From positions 1 to 6,797 of the forward strand of contig CALFBL010000017.1 in NCBI GenBank assembly GCA_937951695.1: a DNA stretch of 6,797 nucleotides, written 5' to 3'. This DNA is from an uncultured Granulosicoccaceae bacterium (lineage in GTDB: Bacteria > Pseudomonadota > Gammaproteobacteria > Granulosicoccales > Granulosicoccaceae). This document shows positions 6,624 to 6,797 of this stretch, piece after piece. The first letter of the stretch is position 1; the number at the start of each line of letters is the position of its first letter. A program made the position numbers and the translations under genes. The notes beneath the pieces are model-generated. The model was not told where the DNA came from. It worked only from the letters and a program-made list of their open reading frames with translations, and ran no database searches.

Positions 6624-6797
6624 TCAATACCTTCACGAGGTAACCGGAGTACCTGCAATGCCTCTGCATCCTCTTGATCCAAACCCCGGTATCTTAAATT
6701 CATTCTTCACCGCCGCCGATTAAATGAGTGAGTGATAGCACGAACTGAGACAGTTATCCATCGCCTGTCACAAACTCGGAAATACCTAAGATAGGTC
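6624..6797. other. Gene-free sequence upstream of the speB promoter
   Basis: No recognisable gene. It contains the second AACTG-NGA-CAGTT inverted repeat (6743-6755) and two very short frames, one per strand, that I do not call as genes. The flanking gene lies beyond the right edge. Confidence 0.5.
6743..6755. promoter_or_regulatory. Inverted repeat AACTG-AGA-CAGTT, possible operator
   Basis: Perfect five-base arms around AGA, about 120 bases upstream of the speB -35 box. It matches the pseudo-palindrome upstream of smoK (4856-4868) at 12 of 13 positions. Its distance from the speB promoter is large for a repressor site, so it may instead serve a divergent gene beyond the edge. Confidence 0.3.

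Noticed and set aside
6620..6703. 27-codon minus-strand frame (starts MNLRYRGLDQ) with a GGTGAAG just before the ATG
   Set aside because: It ends upstream of the speB transcription start, overlapping the -35 box, so it is not a leader peptide of speB; too short to support alone.
6658..6723. 21-codon plus-strand frame (starts MPLHPLDPNP) with CGGAG eight bases upstream
   Set aside because: It overlaps the minus-strand short frame, has no recognisable function and no neighbour to support it; probably chance.

Overview
The window carries five protein-coding genes, all on the minus strand, in a moderate-GC sequence typical of a proteobacterium. The SpeB-type agmatinase, the Rhodobacter-type polyol cluster (smoK-smoS-mtlK order) and a secreted DUF3179 protein together suggest a free-living, probably marine gamma- or alphaproteobacterium. 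That placement is inferred from gene content only.

Reading along the minus strand from the right edge: 6516-5587 encodes agmatinase (SpeB, agmatine to putrescine plus urea). A strong sigma70-like promoter, TTGATA-17-TATTAT, lies in front of it at 6595-6623. Next comes about 860 bases with no gene (4727-5586). It holds a perfect 23-copy heptanucleotide tandem array (5176-5336), a hairpin attached to one end of the array, several palindromes and a weak candidate promoter. Then follows a tight three-gene cluster: a MalK/UgpC-type ABC ATPase (SmoK-like, 4726-3722), a short-chain sorbitol/polyol dehydrogenase (SmoS-like, 3708-2935) and a long-chain mannitol dehydrogenase (MtlK-like, 2947-1439). 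A hairpin lies 18 bases past the mtlK stop. The last gene is an exported DUF3179 protein (start 1241) that runs off the left edge.

The cluster makes sense as polyol use: the ATPase would energise sugar-alcohol import, and the two dehydrogenases would oxidise sorbitol-like and mannitol-like polyols to ketoses such as fructose. The binding protein and the two permeases that precede smoK in the Rhodobacter sphaeroides operon are missing; the noncoding repeat region sits in their place. No fructokinase or regulator is visible in the window.

The points most worth a second look are the heptamer array, the missing transporter genes, a near-identical inverted repeat (AACTG-NGA-CAGTT) upstream of both the polyol cluster and speB, and the repeat-rich speB promoter. 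I found no convincing undescribed multi-gene system.
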